A DNA stretch of 64,000 bases. Source: a virus. Location: IMG/VR virus record IMGVR_UViG_3300010157_000061, positions 1 through 64,000 of that record; one strand, written 5' to 3'. The translations under genes were made by a program, and so were the position numbers. The notes beneath the pieces were generated by a model, which had not been told where the DNA came from, made no database searches, and worked only from the letters and a program-made list of their open reading frames with translations. Shown here piece after piece: positions 1-8,317 of the stretch (position 1 is the stretch's first letter; each line of letters begins with the position of its first letter).

Positions 1-47
1 AGGGGCCTTCTTCTTATCTTTAGATAAATCAATTAAAAATAAACGTT

Positions 48-644
48 ATGAATAACAGATTTAAAGTAGGTGATAAAGTAATGATTAGTAAAGCATCACA
101 GTTCTACGGTATTAGTAAGTATAATCCAAAGGATGTTGATGGTGTGATAACTATTATTAATGAGGGTGAAGATCTATCTCACTATGTTGCCTGGAGTAAT
201 GGAGGTACTAATAGTTATGATGCATCAGACCTGATCAAAGTAGAAGGGGTAAAGGAGAAGGAGAAGAGTATCCATGACATCTTAGTAGAAAGAAGTACAC
301 TGGAGGTAGGTGATGTAGTGATGGTTACTCATAAGGTACCTGATTATGACTTGGGTTGGGAGTGTAGCTGGCGTGAAGGTATGTATGATGCTATAGGTAA
401 GGAGTTTACTGTTCTAGATAAACCGGGTAGTTCTGGTGTTAAGCTGGGTGATAGAGGTATGAACTATTACTACCCTTTACAATCAGTACAGCTGGTATGT
501 AAGGGACCTAAACCTATTCATGTACATATCTCTGATGATTATATAGCAGAGGTGACTGAGAAGGGTATCGAGATAAATGATCAAATGATTACCTTTGAGG
601 ACTTCGATGAACTAGCAAAGGCAGTAGCCAAGATGCGTAAGTAA
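48..644 (+). CDS. Hypothetical protein with two SH3-like segments
   Basis: 198 residues, function unknown. Two stretches follow the same plan: residues about 5-65 open with KVGDKVMIS and residues about 86-150 open with LEVGDVVMV. Each continues with a G-rich turn and ends in a beta strand, as in small SH3-like/KOW barrels. The last 45 residues (IHVHISDDYIAEVTEKG onward) form a separate acidic tail. The leader is A-rich (aaaaataaacgtt) with no Shine-Dalgarno. The gene lies at the edge of an accessory block, so it is more likely a host-interaction or regulatory protein than a virion part, but nothing shows this directly. Confidence 0.7.
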   Translation: MNNRFKVGDKVMISKASQFYGISKYNPKDVDGVITIINEGEDLSHYVAWSNGGTNSYDASDLIKVEGVKEKEKSIHDILVERSTLEVGDVVMVTHKVPDYDLGWECSWREGMYDAIGKEFTVLDKPGSSGVKLGDRGMNYYYPLQSVQLVCKGPKPIHVHISDDYIAEVTEKGIEINDQMITFEDFDELAKAVAKMRK

Positions 645-674
645 TCAATCCAGAATAAACTAAACTAATAAAAA

Positions 675-833
675 ATGATAAAGATACTAAGACTAATACT
701 AGCAACCCTAATAATGTGGTTACTATCAAGTATAATAGGAGGTAACTGGAATCCAATGGAGTGGCACTGGGTGTGGAGGTTTATAGCCATACTCTGGTTC
801 CTGGTCGTATGTAGAGAGATAAATAAGGACTAG
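675..833 (+). CDS. Small two-helix membrane protein
   Basis: A 52-residue frame that starts MIKILRLILATLIMWLL and ends CREINKD. Residues about 2-20 and 35-47 are strongly hydrophobic and Trp-rich, so two membrane passes with a short NWNPMEWHW loop are likely. It follows the previous gene by 30 bases and has an A-rich leader (taataaaaa). The N-terminus MIKIL resembles the MIKL peptide of genes near 31-34 kb, but here it leads straight into a membrane helix and lacks an LxE site, so it is probably unrelated. A small holin-like or membrane-modifying role is possible and unproven. Confidence 0.5.
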   Translation: MIKILRLILATLIMWLLSSIIGGNWNPMEWHWVWRFIAILWFLVVCREINKD

Positions 834-1331
834 GACCTAAACTCTTTTCTTGACCGGGGGGAAAAAGTGACCCAAGTCCGACCACGACTGACGGCAGTAT
901 GACACCACTATTTCACCAACATGGTTATAGCCCATATACAGTGTTAGGTAGGATAGGTTGGCTTAATGGAAGTTAGCCACGCTCTTCAAATCTCGACCCC
1001 ATACAAAATATATCTTCATATCTTTTTCCAAACAGACAAAAAATTTAAAAAACATAAAACCCAAATTTCAATGCCGCCAAAAATTTCATCCCCAACGCAA
1101 AATATATATCCTTCTCAAGGTAAAACAGTAATAGTATCGAGTCTAGACAGATTTCGATATATAATACAAGGTTGTTTACCCACACCCCTTAAAATAGTTC
1201 CATCAAGGATTAGAGGTAGGTTCTCCTTCAGATTAACTCCCCAGGAACTAAAATCCTTACAAGACACTTTACAGGGTCTACAAATACCCCCTCGCAATGT
1301 TTTACGATGCTATTAAAAAAACCTAATTCAA
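834..1331. other. Mostly gene-poor, C-rich stretch
   Basis: About 500 bases that look unlike their surroundings: C-rich + strand, little codon structure and no clear promoter. A 116-codon open frame at 966-1316 is its only sizeable + strand ORF. If real, a better start would be the ATG at 1071, giving 81 residues from MPPKISSPTQ. The stretch shows no tRNA fold and no clear terminator. It could be a degenerate gene or acquired DNA. Confidence 0.4.
1071..1316 (+). CDS. Doubtful small basic ORF
   Basis: This in-frame ATG start gives 81 residues rich in Pro, Arg and Leu, ending RNVLRCY. The only support is an open frame and an A-rich upstream run (aaaacccaaatttca). The segment TPQELKSLQDTLQGLQ could form one amphipathic helix. 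No family is recognised and the region has unusual base composition. It may be non-coding. Confidence 0.2.
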   Translation: MPPKISSPTQNIYPSQGKTVIVSSLDRFRYIIQGCLPTPLKIVPSRIRGRFSFRLTPQELKSLQDTLQGLQIPPRNVLRCY

Positions 1332-1832
1332 ATGAAGAGACTAACCCCCGAACAGACACAGTATCATGTCTACCTACCCCCGTCTTCAAACCAGTTATGT
1401 CAGAGGGCGATTGGTTTTACTCTCACTCCACTAGGTGATGGATGGGAGCAGGTCAATTACTACGGTGATGCAATCTTTGACCCGTCAGGTGGTATCCGTA
1501 AACCAGAATGGGTTTATATCCTAGTCAATAAAGATATACCAGGTGTATGTAAAATCGGCATGACCACGACCTCGGTCGAGCAACGGACTCGTGAGATCAA
1601 TTCCGCAACCGGTGTCATCTCTCCATGGTTTCCAGTCTTTAGATATAAATGCGTCAATGCTCGTTATCTAGAACAGGACGTTCATCAATATCTACAGGAG
1701 AGAGGTTATAGGGTGTCGACAAAAAGAGAGGGATTTTATATCGATTCTAAGTCCGCGGCCGATATCATTGAGGTGTTAGGGCAAGACTATCAAACCTGTA
1801 GCCAGACAATGGATAGCCCTTCATCTCCCTAG
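1332..1832 (+). CDS. T5orf172-type GIY-YIG domain protein
   Basis: 166 residues. Residues about 60-140 match the plan of the T5orf172/MUG113 branch of the GIY-YIG superfamily. The first strand is WVYILVN, the second VCKIGMTT (the YIG equivalent), followed by SVEQRTREINSATGV with the helix Arg, then a YLEQDVHQYL helix and a REGFYID strand carrying the late acidic position. Members of this branch are often fused to phage or toxin modules, and many are putative nucleases. The first 58 residues are unassigned. Catalytic activity is inferred from fold only. It may be a free-standing mobile nuclease or part of host DNA attack. A good terminator-like hairpin follows at 1894-1933. Confidence 0.65.
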   Translation: MKRLTPEQTQYHVYLPPSSNQLCQRAIGFTLTPLGDGWEQVNYYGDAIFDPSGGIRKPEWVYILVNKDIPGVCKIGMTTTSVEQRTREINSATGVISPWFPVFRYKCVNARYLEQDVHQYLQERGYRVSTKREGFYIDSKSAADIIEVLGQDYQTCSQTMDSPSSP

Positions 1833-1893
1833 TCTATCTCAAATCATAACAAAGGTATAAGGCCTTTAAAAAAAGGGCTAGAATCCAAGATAA

Positions 1894-1933
1894 CCTTTCT
1901 TCTTTAATTTATTTCTAGAGGGAGGGTTTTTTT
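1894..1933 (+). terminator. Rho-independent terminator
   Basis: CCTTTCTTC (1894-1902) can pair with GAGGGAGGG (1918-1926) over nine positions with several G-U pairs and a 15-base loop. Seven T follow directly (1927-1933). It separates the GIY-YIG gene from the next promoter motif at 1945. Confidence 0.5.
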
Positions 1934-1944
1934 GTGTCTAGTAC

Positions 1945-1953
1945 TATTTATAA
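1945..1953 (+). promoter_or_regulatory. TATTTATAA late-promoter-like motif
   Basis: TATTTATAA lies 22 bases before the ATG at 1976 and just after a terminator. It is the same motif seen before about twenty other genes in the window. Confidence 0.4.
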
Positions 1954-1975
1954 CTATATAGATATATATAAGAAT

Positions 1976-2269
1976 ATGGTTACCGAATATCTTCCTTACG
2001 ATGATGCTGACTTTGAATTTCTTTCTCAAGTTGATCCTGGGATAATAGATACGGTGTTTGAAATACTGGATATAGCTGTGATGGGAGTGTGGGAGGCTAT
2101 GGAATCTGATCCTGAGGAGTTCTTAAAAAAGCTAGATCTAAAACAGGCTACAAGCCTGCAGACTTACTTCAAAAAATTACTAAATCTATATACCCAGTAC
2201 GAATACTATGAAGAATCTATAGAGATTGTACTGATACTAGACCTGCTAGAAAAAAAGTTAGTGAACTAG
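1976..2269 (+). CDS. Hypothetical acidic helical protein
   Basis: 97 residues, no family recognised. The frame is open back to a GTG at 1934, but that start overlaps the terminator T-run and the promoter motif. The ATG at 1976 (MVTEYLPYDDADFEF) is therefore preferred. The protein is strongly acidic and predicted all-helical, with repeated Glu/Leu/Tyr segments (YEYYEESIEIVLILDLLEKK). Such small acidic proteins are common among early phage host-takeover proteins, but this is only a guess. Confidence 0.55.
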   Translation: MVTEYLPYDDADFEFLSQVDPGIIDTVFEILDIAVMGVWEAMESDPEEFLKKLDLKQATSLQTYFKKLLNLYTQYEYYEESIEIVLILDLLEKKLVN

Positions 2270-2291
2270 TTGGAAATATGAAGAAAAAACA

Positions 2292-2329
2292 TTAGCTTTT
2301 TGCTAAATCAATAGCTATTAAAAAATAGC
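2292..2329 (+). other. Two tandem small hairpins
   Basis: TTAGC-ttttt-GCTAA (2292-2306) is followed by GCTATT-aaaa-AATAGC (2314-2329) in the gap before the glutaredoxin gene. Neither has a following T-run, so termination is not indicated. A leader structure or processing site is possible. Confidence 0.3.
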
Positions 2330-2367
2330 AAGATAGAAAGAAAGAGAGAATAAAAAATAAAAATAAA

Positions 2368-2658
2368 ATGTTACAAATATATACGCTAGAAGGTTGTAGT
2401 CGATGTAATGCTCTAGTAAAAGAACTAAATGGTCAAGGTATTAGTTATAGGAATATCGATGCCGATATTAATGCAGAATTAGCAGATAAGGTAGAAAGAT
2501 TACTATCAACTACTATATATCCTATCATACACATTAAAAAATTAACTAAAAGTATTTACCTAACGGGTGAAGATTGTCAACATACTGCTTTTAGCGATAC
2601 TGTTATGACTTATGATTCAATACCTCACGCCGTTATATTAATAAAACAAAACTTATGA
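2368..2658 (+). CDS. Glutaredoxin/thioredoxin-like protein
   Basis: 96 residues with a glutaredoxin layout: a first strand (MLQIYTLEG), then the redox motif CSRC at residues 10-13, helix, strand (ISYRNIDAD), and TIYPIIHI, whose Pro sits at the conserved cis-Pro position before the third strand. T4-like phages carry comparable proteins (T4 NrdC) that reduce ribonucleotide reductase. No reductase gene is in this window, so the partner is unknown. The C-terminal third is less typical. It overlaps the next gene by four bases (ATGA), so the two are probably translated together. Confidence 0.75.
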   Translation: MLQIYTLEGCSRCNALVKELNGQGISYRNIDADINAELADKVERLLSTTIYPIIHIKKLTKSIYLTGEDCQHTAFSDTVMTYDSIPHAVILIKQNL

Positions 2659-2837
2659 GAAATAAACAAGTAGTTACTAGTAAACTAGAGACAGTAGTAA
2701 ATCGTTTAACTAGTCTAGATTCTAGTATGTCGATCGGTAAACCGATTAGAGACCTAAAGTTAGAGATTGAGGATATCAAAGAAAAGTTAGCCGATATCCA
2801 AACTTTAGTAAATAATGAGAGCGATAGTTGGAATTAA
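2655..2837 (+). CDS. Small coiled-coil protein
   Basis: 60 residues, overlapping the glutaredoxin gene at ATGA. Heptad-like spacing of Leu/Ile runs through most of its length (KLETVVNRLTSL, LKLEIEDIKEKLADIQTLV), indicating a coiled coil. No function is recognised. Coupling to the upstream gene suggests co-expression only. Confidence 0.55.
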   Translation: MRNKQVVTSKLETVVNRLTSLDSSMSIGKPIRDLKLEIEDIKEKLADIQTLVNNESDSWN

Positions 2838-2877
2838 GCTAATAAGTCCGTATATTGGTTATTAAATATATAACAAT

Positions 2878-3645
2878 ATGCAATTAACAGCTGAACAGAT
2901 TCAAGAAAATTACCAAATCTTCTTGACCAACATCGAGACCTATATCGAGTCTCCGCGTAAAGAAGCTTTACTTACCTATTATAAGTCTATTGAAGATCAT
3001 CTAGTATTAGCACCTGCTTCTATTAGAGAGACCTATCATAACTGTCTCCCTGGAGGCTATGTAGACCATATCAATAGAGTAGTTAAGGCTTCTTTGCAAT
3101 TGAGTGAACTCTGGAGTCAATTCACGCCTCTAACCTTTACGCAAGAGGAATTAATCTTCGCTGCTATCAATCATGACTTAGGTAAATTAGGTCTAGGAGA
3201 TAAGTCTGGAGTATTTCCTAATGATAATGACTGGCAGGTAAAGAATCAAGGAGTCATGTATAAAATTAATACCGCTCTAACTTTCTCTACTGTACCAGAT
3301 CGTACTTTATTTATCTTACAAAGTATAGGTGTACCAGTTACTGAGAATGAATACCTAGGTATTAAATTACACGATGGTTTATATGATGAATCTAATAAAC
3401 CTTATTTAATATCTTACCAGAACGAAGCTAGATTAAGAACCTCTTTACCTTTAATCTTACACCAAGCTGATTTACTAGCAGCTAGAGTAGAATGGGAGAG
3501 GGTGTGGATGGAGAGATTAACTAGCGGTGTCACTCCTTCAAAACCTAAACCTAAGAGTTTTACTTCAGTAGATGCTAGAAAAGAAGCAGTATCGAAGATA
3601 GGTAAAGCTAATCCTGGTTTGGCTAACATATTAAAAAACTTATAA
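2878..3645 (+). CDS. HD-domain hydrolase
   Basis: 255 residues with the HD metal-dependent phosphohydrolase pattern: H in GGYVDHINRVV, the HD pair in AINHDLGKLG, a further H in IKLHDGLYDE, and the late D in HQADLLAARVEWE. These supply the usual metal ligands. Family members act on nucleotides, cyclic nucleotides or (p)ppGpp, and phage versions are usually linked to nucleotide metabolism. The substrate cannot be told from sequence. The basic tail (about residues 215-255, KPKPKSFTSVDARKEAVSK) lies outside the domain. The leader is AT-rich (attaaatatataacaat). Confidence 0.75.
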   Translation: MQLTAEQIQENYQIFLTNIETYIESPRKEALLTYYKSIEDHLVLAPASIRETYHNCLPGGYVDHINRVVKASLQLSELWSQFTPLTFTQEELIFAAINHDLGKLGLGDKSGVFPNDNDWQVKNQGVMYKINTALTFSTVPDRTLFILQSIGVPVTENEYLGIKLHDGLYDESNKPYLISYQNEARLRTSLPLILHQADLLAARVEWERVWMERLTSGVTPSKPKPKSFTSVDARKEAVSKIGKANPGLANILKNL

Positions 3646-3648
3646 CAT

Positions 3649-3924
3649 ATGATAATAGCAAGCGTCATGTTATGGATTGTTACAATCTTAGGATATGTAA
3701 TCTATAACCTTTACAGTAAGAATACTAAGTTAGAGAAGATGGTGGTTGAGAGGGATCAGATATTATCCGATCTTTCTAATACTATCACAGAATCGGATAG
3801 GGTATTAAAAGAGATAGATAAACTAGGTGCTTTTAAGAGTGATGATGAAATAGGAATCTTTTTCACAACCGTTAAAGATATCCAAGCAGCCCTAAATCAA
3901 TTCACTACCAACAAGATAAACTAA
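3649..3924 (+). CDS. Membrane-anchored coiled-coil protein
   Basis: 91 residues. Residues about 2-22 (MIIASVMLWIVTILGYVIY) form one membrane helix, then a long helical region with heptad character (KLEKMVVERDQILSDLSNTI) and a short acidic linker. No family recognised. The layout resembles small inner-membrane phage proteins. It begins three bases after the HD gene stop, so it is probably co-transcribed with it and with the sigma gene that follows. Confidence 0.55.
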   Translation: MIIASVMLWIVTILGYVIYNLYSKNTKLEKMVVERDQILSDLSNTITESDRVLKEIDKLGAFKSDDEIGIFFTTVKDIQAALNQFTTNKIN

Positions 3925-3928
3925 CCGA

Positions 3929-4678
3929 ATGGATATATTCACACCCGAGATCGAAATCACACTCACACAACAAGGCACGGTAAGAAAGAGGAAGCCTAAA
4001 CAAGCTAATATCTATTTTACCCAAGAGACTGAAGATGCAATCGTAAGATATACTAAGAGTGAAGATGATATAGAGAGGAATGAAATCTTTAATACGCATA
4101 TCAATTATGCCTTTCATAAATTAGCAGAGAATATCATACACACCTTTAAATTTTATTATTCAGAGGTGGAGACGATAGAGGAGTTAAAGCACGAAGTGGT
4201 ATGCGTACTATTAGAGAAGTTAAAGTTATATAAACAAGAAAAAGGTAAAGCTTACTCGTATTTTGGTACAATTGTAAAGAGGTACTTAATTGTTTACAAT
4301 AACAATAACTATAAGAAACTTAAGAATAAAGCTACCTTAGATGAAGTTGATACAGATCAGACTATTGTTGGAGGATTGGTAGATGAAGTGGATTATGAAT
4401 TAGGTAGAGTTAATTTTACAGATGTTTATGTAGACTATATTGACGATAAATTATTTACGCTATTTCCTAAAGAAAAAGAGGCTAGAGTAGCAGATGCTAT
4501 ACTAGAATTATTTAAAAAGAGAGAGAATCTAGATATCTTATCCAAGAAAGCTTTATACATTTATATCCGAGAAATTACAGAAACTAGTACCCCAACCATT
4601 ACAAAAGTCATTAAAAAGCTTAAAACTCTCTATAAGAAACTCCACAACAAGTATCTAGAACAAGGACACCCTTCGTAA
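3929..4678 (+). CDS. 55: gp55-like late-transcription sigma factor
   Basis: 249 residues. The centre (residues about 60-115, HKLAENIIHTFKF, ELKHEVVCVLLEKL, KGKAYSYFGTIVKRYLI) follows the sigma region 2 pattern seen in T4 gp55, a helix bundle with the aromatic/basic face that opens and reads the -10 element. The start NIYFTQETEDAIVRY is one I associate with marine T4-like versions. In T4, gp55 with gp33 and the gp45 clamp directs host RNA polymerase to TATAAATA late promoters. Here a related TATTTATWA motif precedes many virion genes. The C-terminal half (ITKVIKKLKTLYKKLHNKY) is basic and helical. Assignment rests on pattern recognition. Confidence 0.7.
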   Translation: MDIFTPEIEITLTQQGTVRKRKPKQANIYFTQETEDAIVRYTKSEDDIERNEIFNTHINYAFHKLAENIIHTFKFYYSEVETIEELKHEVVCVLLEKLKLYKQEKGKAYSYFGTIVKRYLIVYNNNNYKKLKNKATLDEVDTDQTIVGGLVDEVDYELGRVNFTDVYVDYIDDKLFTLFPKEKEARVADAILELFKKRENLDILSKKALYIYIREITETSTPTITKVIKKLKTLYKKLHNKYLEQGHPS

Positions 4679-4695
4679 TTTTTATAGAAAAGATC

Positions 4696-4704
4696 TATTT
4701 ATTA
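4696..4704 (+). promoter_or_regulatory. TATTTATTA late-promoter-like motif
   Basis: The motif is 14 bases before the ATG at 4719 and opens the baseplate gene block. Confidence 0.45.
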
Positions 4705-4718
4705 GTAAAGAACAGTGT

Positions 4719-5078
4719 ATGGATTTCGAACAAGAGTTATTTAAAGGTAAGAGTTTTTCATCTCTACTCAAAGATATTTACGATAATAGCAGAAGCAAAG
4801 AAAAACAACTCAAGGATTTAGTCGGCCAGTTAAAAGACATGGTTACTGAACCTGGAGATGCTACTCTAATCGTACCTTTACTACAGGGGTATATGGAGGT
4901 AGCTGTTAAGAATGATGAAGCTTTGATTAAGATGGCGGGCATAGTTCAAAAGGCTATGTCGGTGGCAGCGAAAGCAGAAGGCGATACAGAATTACTATCT
5001 GAAAAAGATAAGGAATTGTTGTTCGCTGAAATTAAAAAGATAGATGTACCTGAAGTAACTAAAAAACTAACTGCTTAA
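4719..5078 (+). CDS. Hypothetical virion-associated helical protein
   Basis: 119 residues, predicted almost all helical and acidic (LFKGKSFSSLLKDIYDNS, KEKQLKDLVGQLKDMV). It begins a run of structural genes directly behind a late-promoter-like motif and six bases before the beta-rich hub-like gene. I recall similar small proteins in this position in marine T4-like phages but know of no function. An assembly helper or a minor baseplate part would fit. Confidence 0.6.
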   Translation: MDFEQELFKGKSFSSLLKDIYDNSRSKEKQLKDLVGQLKDMVTEPGDATLIVPLLQGYMEVAVKNDEALIKMAGIVQKAMSVAAKAEGDTELLSEKDKELLFAEIKKIDVPEVTKKLTA

Positions 5079-5083
5079 TACTT

Positions 5084-6028
5084 ATGGCATCTAACCTACT
5101 TGGAGTAAATTACAGCCTGTATAACCAAAATCCCACACAGGGTCTAGGACAGGGCACCATCGTAGCTAGGGTCAATAGAATTATTCTAGGTCCTAGAGAT
5201 TCAAGAGGTAATATAGATACGTATTTTAAAAATAACGGTGAATGGGCTAGTGTAGGAGGTATCTTATATACAATACTTTATACAGATCTTTCAGTAGAAA
5301 CTCTAGACAGTATTCGACCTCTAGCACTCCCTATAAGTACGGCGATTAAAAAATACCCTGTAGAAGGAGAGATCGTAGAATTAATCGCCGGTCCATCACC
5401 TAACTTAAATGATGATGCTTCAAGTAAGCAATACTATTACAGAGAACCGTATAACCTCTGGGGATCAACACATCATAATGCTTTCCCAGACTTAGTTCAA
5501 TACGGTAATTTTACACAAGCTCAACAAACAGGGTATGCTGCAACAGAGGCAGGTGCAACCTATTCAAACGTATCGGAATCAATAAGTTACCCGTTAGGTG
5601 GTACTTTTAAAGAGAAGTCCGATATTAAGAATTTACAGTATTACGAAGGGGATAGTATAGTAGAAGGTAGATGGGGACAGTCAATTAGATTAGGTTCAAC
5701 AGTAAAAGGTAACGGTACGGTTAATCCATGGAGTAGTCAAGGTATAAGTGGTGATCCTATCATTATAATAAGAAATGGTCAAGGTAAACAAACAGTTAAA
5801 GAAGCCTGGATACCTACAATAGAAGATATCAATTCAGATGCTTCCTCTATCTATATCTGCTCAGGACAATCTATCTATATAAAAGATCTAGATAATTACC
5901 CAATGACTTCTTATGCTAGTAGAACTAAGCCAACAGTAGATCAAGTACAGGCAAGAAATACTGTACCTGTAAGCACAGATTCAACTTCAGCACAGTCTCA
6001 AGCACAAAATCAACTAAACACTAAGTAA
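5084..6028 (+). CDS. Baseplate hub-like structural protein (OB-type N-terminus)
   Basis: 314 residues, beta-rich. The pattern GTIVARVNRIILGPRDSRG followed by GEWASVGGILYTILYTD and PVEGEIVELIAG resembles the OB-type domain at the start of gp5/VgrG-like spike proteins. The segment YYYREPYNLWGSTHHNAFPD then resembles a conserved patch I have seen in T4-like virion proteins. Residues 160-290 are Ser/Gly-rich with a basic SIRLGSTVKGNG strand. The Gln/Ser-rich tail (about 295-314) is probably disordered. It overlaps the next gene at TAATG. A position before gp25 and gp6 supports a central baseplate role; no lysozyme domain is present. Confidence 0.55.
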   Translation: MASNLLGVNYSLYNQNPTQGLGQGTIVARVNRIILGPRDSRGNIDTYFKNNGEWASVGGILYTILYTDLSVETLDSIRPLALPISTAIKKYPVEGEIVELIAGPSPNLNDDASSKQYYYREPYNLWGSTHHNAFPDLVQYGNFTQAQQTGYAATEAGATYSNVSESISYPLGGTFKEKSDIKNLQYYEGDSIVEGRWGQSIRLGSTVKGNGTVNPWSSQGISGDPIIIIRNGQGKQTVKEAWIPTIEDINSDASSIYICSGQSIYIKDLDNYPMTSYASRTKPTVDQVQARNTVPVSTDSTSAQSQAQNQLNTK

Positions 6029-6477
6029 TGGCTCAATCATCATATATACCAGAAAAAAGATCTTATAAAGATAACCAGATCATATTGTCATCTGGAAGAG
6101 TGTTGATTCATTCAAAAGATGATAGTACATTAATATTCGGTAAAAAGTCTATCGCTCTATCCTCTCTCGGTACAGTTAACTTTGATGTCTCAAATAGAGT
6201 TATCGTAAATTCACCTAAGATCGAACTAGGATACGAAGCAGAAACTATAGGACAGCCGGTATTACTAGGTAATTCTACAGTACAGTTACTGAATAGAATG
6301 ATTAAGATGCTAGGGGCTTTGAGTGTAGCATTAGGTCAGATATCGGAAACAGAATTAGAGACATCAATACCTGGGATCGTAAAAGCAAGTACAGTTATAC
6401 AAAAGGAATTTCCTCAATTGGCTGCAATTGCAAATCAAAGTGGGGCTTTATTATCACAAGTAACTTATACGAGATAA
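6028..6477 (+). CDS. Baseplate/spike-associated beta protein
   Basis: 149 residues. Residues about 15-75 are short strands with repeated turn residues (NQIILSSGRVLIHSKDD, KSIALSSLGTVNFDVSN, IVNSPKIELG), as in the beta-prism or beta-helix tail of phage spike proteins. The rest is helical. It is locked between two genes by TAATG overlaps, so its product is probably made in fixed ratio with the hub-like protein before it. It may supply the C-terminal spike part that T4 gp5 carries in one chain; this is inference. Confidence 0.5.
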   Translation: MAQSSYIPEKRSYKDNQIILSSGRVLIHSKDDSTLIFGKKSIALSSLGTVNFDVSNRVIVNSPKIELGYEAETIGQPVLLGNSTVQLLNRMIKMLGALSVALGQISETELETSIPGIVKASTVIQKEFPQLAAIANQSGALLSQVTYTR

Positions 6478-8288
6478 TGGCAAAAGGTATAGAAAATGTT
6501 GTAACAAATATATCTAGACAGTTAGGAACTCTAGAAGTAGCGATAGACCAGATCTACTACGGAGATCCTTTGAAAAAAAGCGGAGGTATTAAGTTACCCG
6601 GAACTAGTAAAAATATTAACGGCGTCTTACCTTTAGTTCAAGAGGTGTCTAAATATGATTTGTGTAATATCGTAACAACGACTTTACAGAACGTTAAACT
6701 AGACGGATTAAGTAGTGCGCTAAGTAAAAAACTAGATAAGGTAAAAGAGCAGGCTCAAAAATTATCCAATCAATTAGATACAAGCCAACTATCGGCAGCA
6801 GTGATCAAGAATCCTGAAAAGAGAGATGCATTACTTACAAGTATAAATGAATTATCGAATTCAATAGATAGTGACGTAGCTGCTATCTCTCCTCAAATAG
6901 TCGTTACTAAGAATTATATAGACGATATAGTAGGAAGTATAACTAATGTGAGTATAGGTAAGGATAACTTAAACCAGATACCTAATGCAGATGTTCAGAG
7001 GATACTATCTGGTATTCAAGGAGTTAGATCGACTCTAGATAACCTAGCTAATCTTGGAACAGCTCAAGACTTAATTAATTTAGCATCTAATGTACCTGGC
7101 CTAAACCTAGCATCTCAGATACAGAATCTACAGAAGACAATCAATCCAGCTCAAATAATACCAGCACTCCAACAGATAACAACTTTACTAAAGAGTATTA
7201 ATCAAATAGGATTAAAGATAGTAAGTTACTTAAATATACTACAGATTGTAGGTAAAGTACTAGACGTACTTGTAAAAGTATTCACAGTAGTGAAAGCAGT
7301 ACTATCATCAATAGCAATACCAGGACTCTTAACAGTAACTACAATAACAACTAAATTAGCAACTGGGGTTGAAGATCTAAAGAAACAGATCTTAGAAGCT
7401 AAGAAAAGAGTCAGTGAGATACAAGCTTTAATAGATCTAATCTATAATTTTACGATAGGAGTACTAGGTAAGGTAACTGAATTACAAGCTGCTATCGAAC
7501 CATTAATCTATAACTTAGAAGTATGTAAAGCAACAGAGAATTCACCAACATTACAAGGTTTAAAAGATTCTAAAGCAGTACTAAGTAACACAGCCGTTAA
7601 TCTTAAAACCTTTGTAAAGGATTACGCTAATGTAGATAAAAATCAACAAAAATACGGTAGCTATACTTTGAAAATTGTAGAAGAAGAATTAGTAGATAAT
7701 GGAATTAAGTATAAGCGAAGAAAGGCGATCGCTCTAGATCAAAGAGGAGTCTTGGTAGCAGAGACAGAATTAACCTTTGCTACAGATAACAGTATATTAT
7801 TTGAAGAAATAAAACTACTACTGCAAAACTCCGGTCTTCCTATAGAAACAGGTACAGATATTCAGGATACTTATAAGATGTTAGGTATAGTAAATGAACA
7901 GAAATTAAACACCAATGCAGCAGCAGTTCAGAGAGAGGTATCAAGTTTTGTAGATGGTATTAATAAAGGCGGTAAGAAGTTTAGACGTAAAATGCAACAA
8001 CAATTAGTTAGCTCAACCGCACAGACAGCACAAGGAATTAGATCTGCAGCATTAGCAAACCTAGCTGGCTCTTCATCAAAATATCCTATTCAAGCACAGA
8101 TGCAAACCATCTCAACAGGTACAAAAGTAAATAGTAACCTGTTAACACCTTCTCAAAGAGCAAAGTGGCAGTCGATTTCAACTAGTACAACAGCACCTTC
8201 GATACTAAAGCAAAAAGCAAACCAGGTACTAAAAAATGATCTAGCAGCTCAAGGAGAAGTAGGAATTAGTACTGGTAGAACAAGCTAA
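6477..8288 (+). CDS. Large helical tail/baseplate protein with hydrophobic core
   Basis: 603 residues, no family recognised. Residues 1-240 are helical with regular Leu/Ile spacing (KLDKVKEQAQKLSNQLDTSQ). Residues about 240-300 (VSYLNILQIVGKVLDVLVKV, SSIAIPGLLTVTTITTK) are strongly hydrophobic and could cross or insert into a membrane. The C-terminal 110 residues are Gln/Ser/Thr-rich and probably flexible. A helical protein with a hydrophobic middle in a hub gene block could be a pilot or ejected protein. It shares a TAATG overlap with the upstream gene. Confidence 0.5.
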   Translation: MAKGIENVVTNISRQLGTLEVAIDQIYYGDPLKKSGGIKLPGTSKNINGVLPLVQEVSKYDLCNIVTTTLQNVKLDGLSSALSKKLDKVKEQAQKLSNQLDTSQLSAAVIKNPEKRDALLTSINELSNSIDSDVAAISPQIVVTKNYIDDIVGSITNVSIGKDNLNQIPNADVQRILSGIQGVRSTLDNLANLGTAQDLINLASNVPGLNLASQIQNLQKTINPAQIIPALQQITTLLKSINQIGLKIVSYLNILQIVGKVLDVLVKVFTVVKAVLSSIAIPGLLTVTTITTKLATGVEDLKKQILEAKKRVSEIQALIDLIYNFTIGVLGKVTELQAAIEPLIYNLEVCKATENSPTLQGLKDSKAVLSNTAVNLKTFVKDYANVDKNQQKYGSYTLKIVEEELVDNGIKYKRRKAIALDQRGVLVAETELTFATDNSILFEEIKLLLQNSGLPIETGTDIQDTYKMLGIVNEQKLNTNAAAVQREVSSFVDGINKGGKKFRRKMQQQLVSSTAQTAQGIRSAALANLAGSSSKYPIQAQMQTISTGTKVNSNLLTPSQRAKWQSISTSTTAPSILKQKANQVLKNDLAAQGEVGISTGRTS

Positions 8289-8304
8289 ATTTAGGATTTA
8301 AAAA

Positions 8305-8313
8305 TATTTATAA
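8305..8313 (+). promoter_or_regulatory. TATTTATAA late-promoter-like motif
   Basis: Only four bases separate this motif from the ATG at 8318, so any transcript would be leaderless or nearly so. Confidence 0.45.
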
Positions 8314-8317
8314 ACAT

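Noticed and set aside
840-880. G-rich run with flanking ctttt/aaaag as terminator
   Set aside because: Pairing is imperfect and no T-run follows on the + strand.
1934-1975. GTG start extending the 1976 gene upstream
   Set aside because: It would overlap the terminator T-run and the TATTTATAA motif; the ATG at 1976 fits better.
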